Shown piece after piece: positions 63,499 to 64,000 of a stretch of 64,000 bases of DNA. Location: assembly GCA_016792585.1 (NCBI GenBank), contig JAEULB010000225.1, forward strand, positions 1 through 64,000, in the 5' to 3' direction. The notes below the pieces were generated by a model. The model ran no database searches. It was given only the letters and a program-made list of their open reading frames with translations, and was not told where the DNA came from. The translations under genes were made by a program, and so were the position numbers. Every line of letters starts with the position of its first letter. Within the stretch, counting starts at the first letter, position 1. This DNA is from Rhodospirillaceae bacterium (GTDB lineage Bacteria; Pseudomonadota; Alphaproteobacteria; SHVZ01).

Positions 63499-64000
63499 AT
63501 GGCCGCCTGGACCCGAAAGCGCGTCTCCCTGCCCGAGAACCAGGGCTTCGACCGCTGCACGCTGGACAGCGGCAAGCCGGGCCTCCGCGTCGTGGTCTTC
63601 GGCGGCACCCACGGAGACGAGATCGAAGGCATCCTCGCCGCCAACCGGGTGGCGAATACCGACTTCAAGCTTCTCTCCGGCATCCTCGAGGTTGTGCCGG
63701 TGGTGCACGAGGCGGCCTATCATGCCGACTCGCGCTTCAGCCCGCTCGACGGCGGCAACCTCGCCCGCGTCTTCCCCGGCGATCCGAACGGCAAGCCGAC
63801 CCAGCGCCTCGCGCACGCGCTGCAGACTCAGGTGCTGAACGGCGTCGATCTGCTGATCGACCTGCACACGGCCGGGCAGATCTACGACATCCCCTATCTG
63901 GTCGGGTACATCGACGACGGGCGCGACAAGAAGGGATTGGGTGCCAGGGCCTGCAAGGCCTTCGGCGCCGACTTCATCTGGCGCCACGAGGCCCGCGTCG
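63499..64000 (+). CDS. Succinylglutamate desuccinylase/aspartoacylase family protein (cut by window edge)
   Basis: The first 167 residues of a zinc-dependent M14-like deacylase. Zinc ligands are in VVFGGTHGDEIEGILAAN (H and E), and a third in IDLHTAG; the Arg-binding region NLARVFPGDPNG (N-x-x-R-x-F-P-G) is the family signature. GAGG is close to ATG 63499. It runs off the right edge. The substrate may be an N-acyl amino acid. Confidence 0.88.
   Translation, partial: MAAWTRKRVSLPENQGFDRCTLDSGKPGLRVVVFGGTHGDEIEGILAANRVANTDFKLLSGILEVVPVVHEAAYHADSRFSPLDGGNLARVFPGDPNGKPTQRLAHALQTQVLNGVDLLIDLHTAGQIYDIPYLVGYIDDGRDKKGLGARACKAFGADFIWRHEARV

Overview
The window is strongly GC-rich, densely packed chromosomal DNA from an alphaproteobacterium. 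A Rhodospirillales/Reyranella-like lineage is my best guess, based on a complete ISC iron-sulfur operon instead of SUF, an HWE-type histidine kinase, a PhoX phosphatase, a Caulobacter-type redox CnoX/YbbN and many small-molecule transporters. No taxonomic marker such as rRNA is present, so this stays an inference. There is no complete prophage, IS element or CRISPR array. The only accessory-looking patch is about 43.8-45.1 kb.

Layout. 0-3.3 kb: Rrf2 regulator with an FAD oxidoreductase (cut by the window edge), a YgjP-like metalloprotease, a Bcr/CflA exporter, and a Dps ferritin behind a Fur-family-type palindrome. 3.4-7.9 kb: a class A penicillin-binding protein, a methyltransferase and a TPR protein. 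7.9-11.0 kb: a four-gene minus-strand operon (GT2, LAB_N, GT83, PAP2) that looks like a lipid A or envelope glycan remodelling unit. 11.1-15.5 kb: a small disordered protein, an ICL/PEP-mutase family enzyme, Ada and an S9 peptidase. 15.7-20.7 kb: a UgpBAEC-type glycerol-phosphate ABC importer plus PhzF. 20.7-22.6 kb: tyrS and an alpha/beta hydrolase. 22.7-31.9 kb: one long operon cysE-iscR-(second cysteine desulfurase)-iscS-iscU-iscA-hscB-hscA-fdx-iscX-mnmA-GNAT, joining cysteine synthesis, Fe-S cluster assembly and tRNA thiolation, followed by tRNA-Met. 32.1-40.3 kb: HWE kinase, LysE, aldo/keto reductase, MFS, XRE-cupin regulator and a thioredoxin/CcdA pair. 40.3-43.1 kb: a three-gene ABC-2 exporter operon with an elaborate leader. 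43.8-45.3 kb: a divergent SRAP protein and small unknown genes. 45.4-52.3 kb: pstSCAB with a clear Pho box, a cytochrome c-like protein and PhoX. 52.4-55.4 kb: a housekeeping string (DUF971, Trm112-like, LON-like, CnoX, ProX-like deacylase) and tRNA-Gly. 55.4-64 kb: GT61, B12 radical-SAM, spermidine-synthase-like, DUF2786, Gfo/Idh/MocA, PhyH, MBL-fold and a truncated aspartoacylase-family gene.

Phosphate theme: pst, phoX and probably ugp lie in one window and carry recognisable or partial Pho boxes, so a PhoB regulon likely links them although phoB/phoR/phoU are absent here.

The most interesting object is the leader of the ABC-2 exporter (about 42879-43068, minus strand). It holds a sigma70-like promoter, a 12-codon upstream ORF with its own Shine-Dalgarno, a 10-bp antiterminator pairing whose first arm lies inside that ORF, and a perfect 11-bp GNRA-looped terminator with a T tract that ends right at the Shine-Dalgarno of the ATPase gene. 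This is the architecture of translation-coupled transcription attenuation controlling a putative drug exporter. I derived the pairing by eye from the bases; function is untested.
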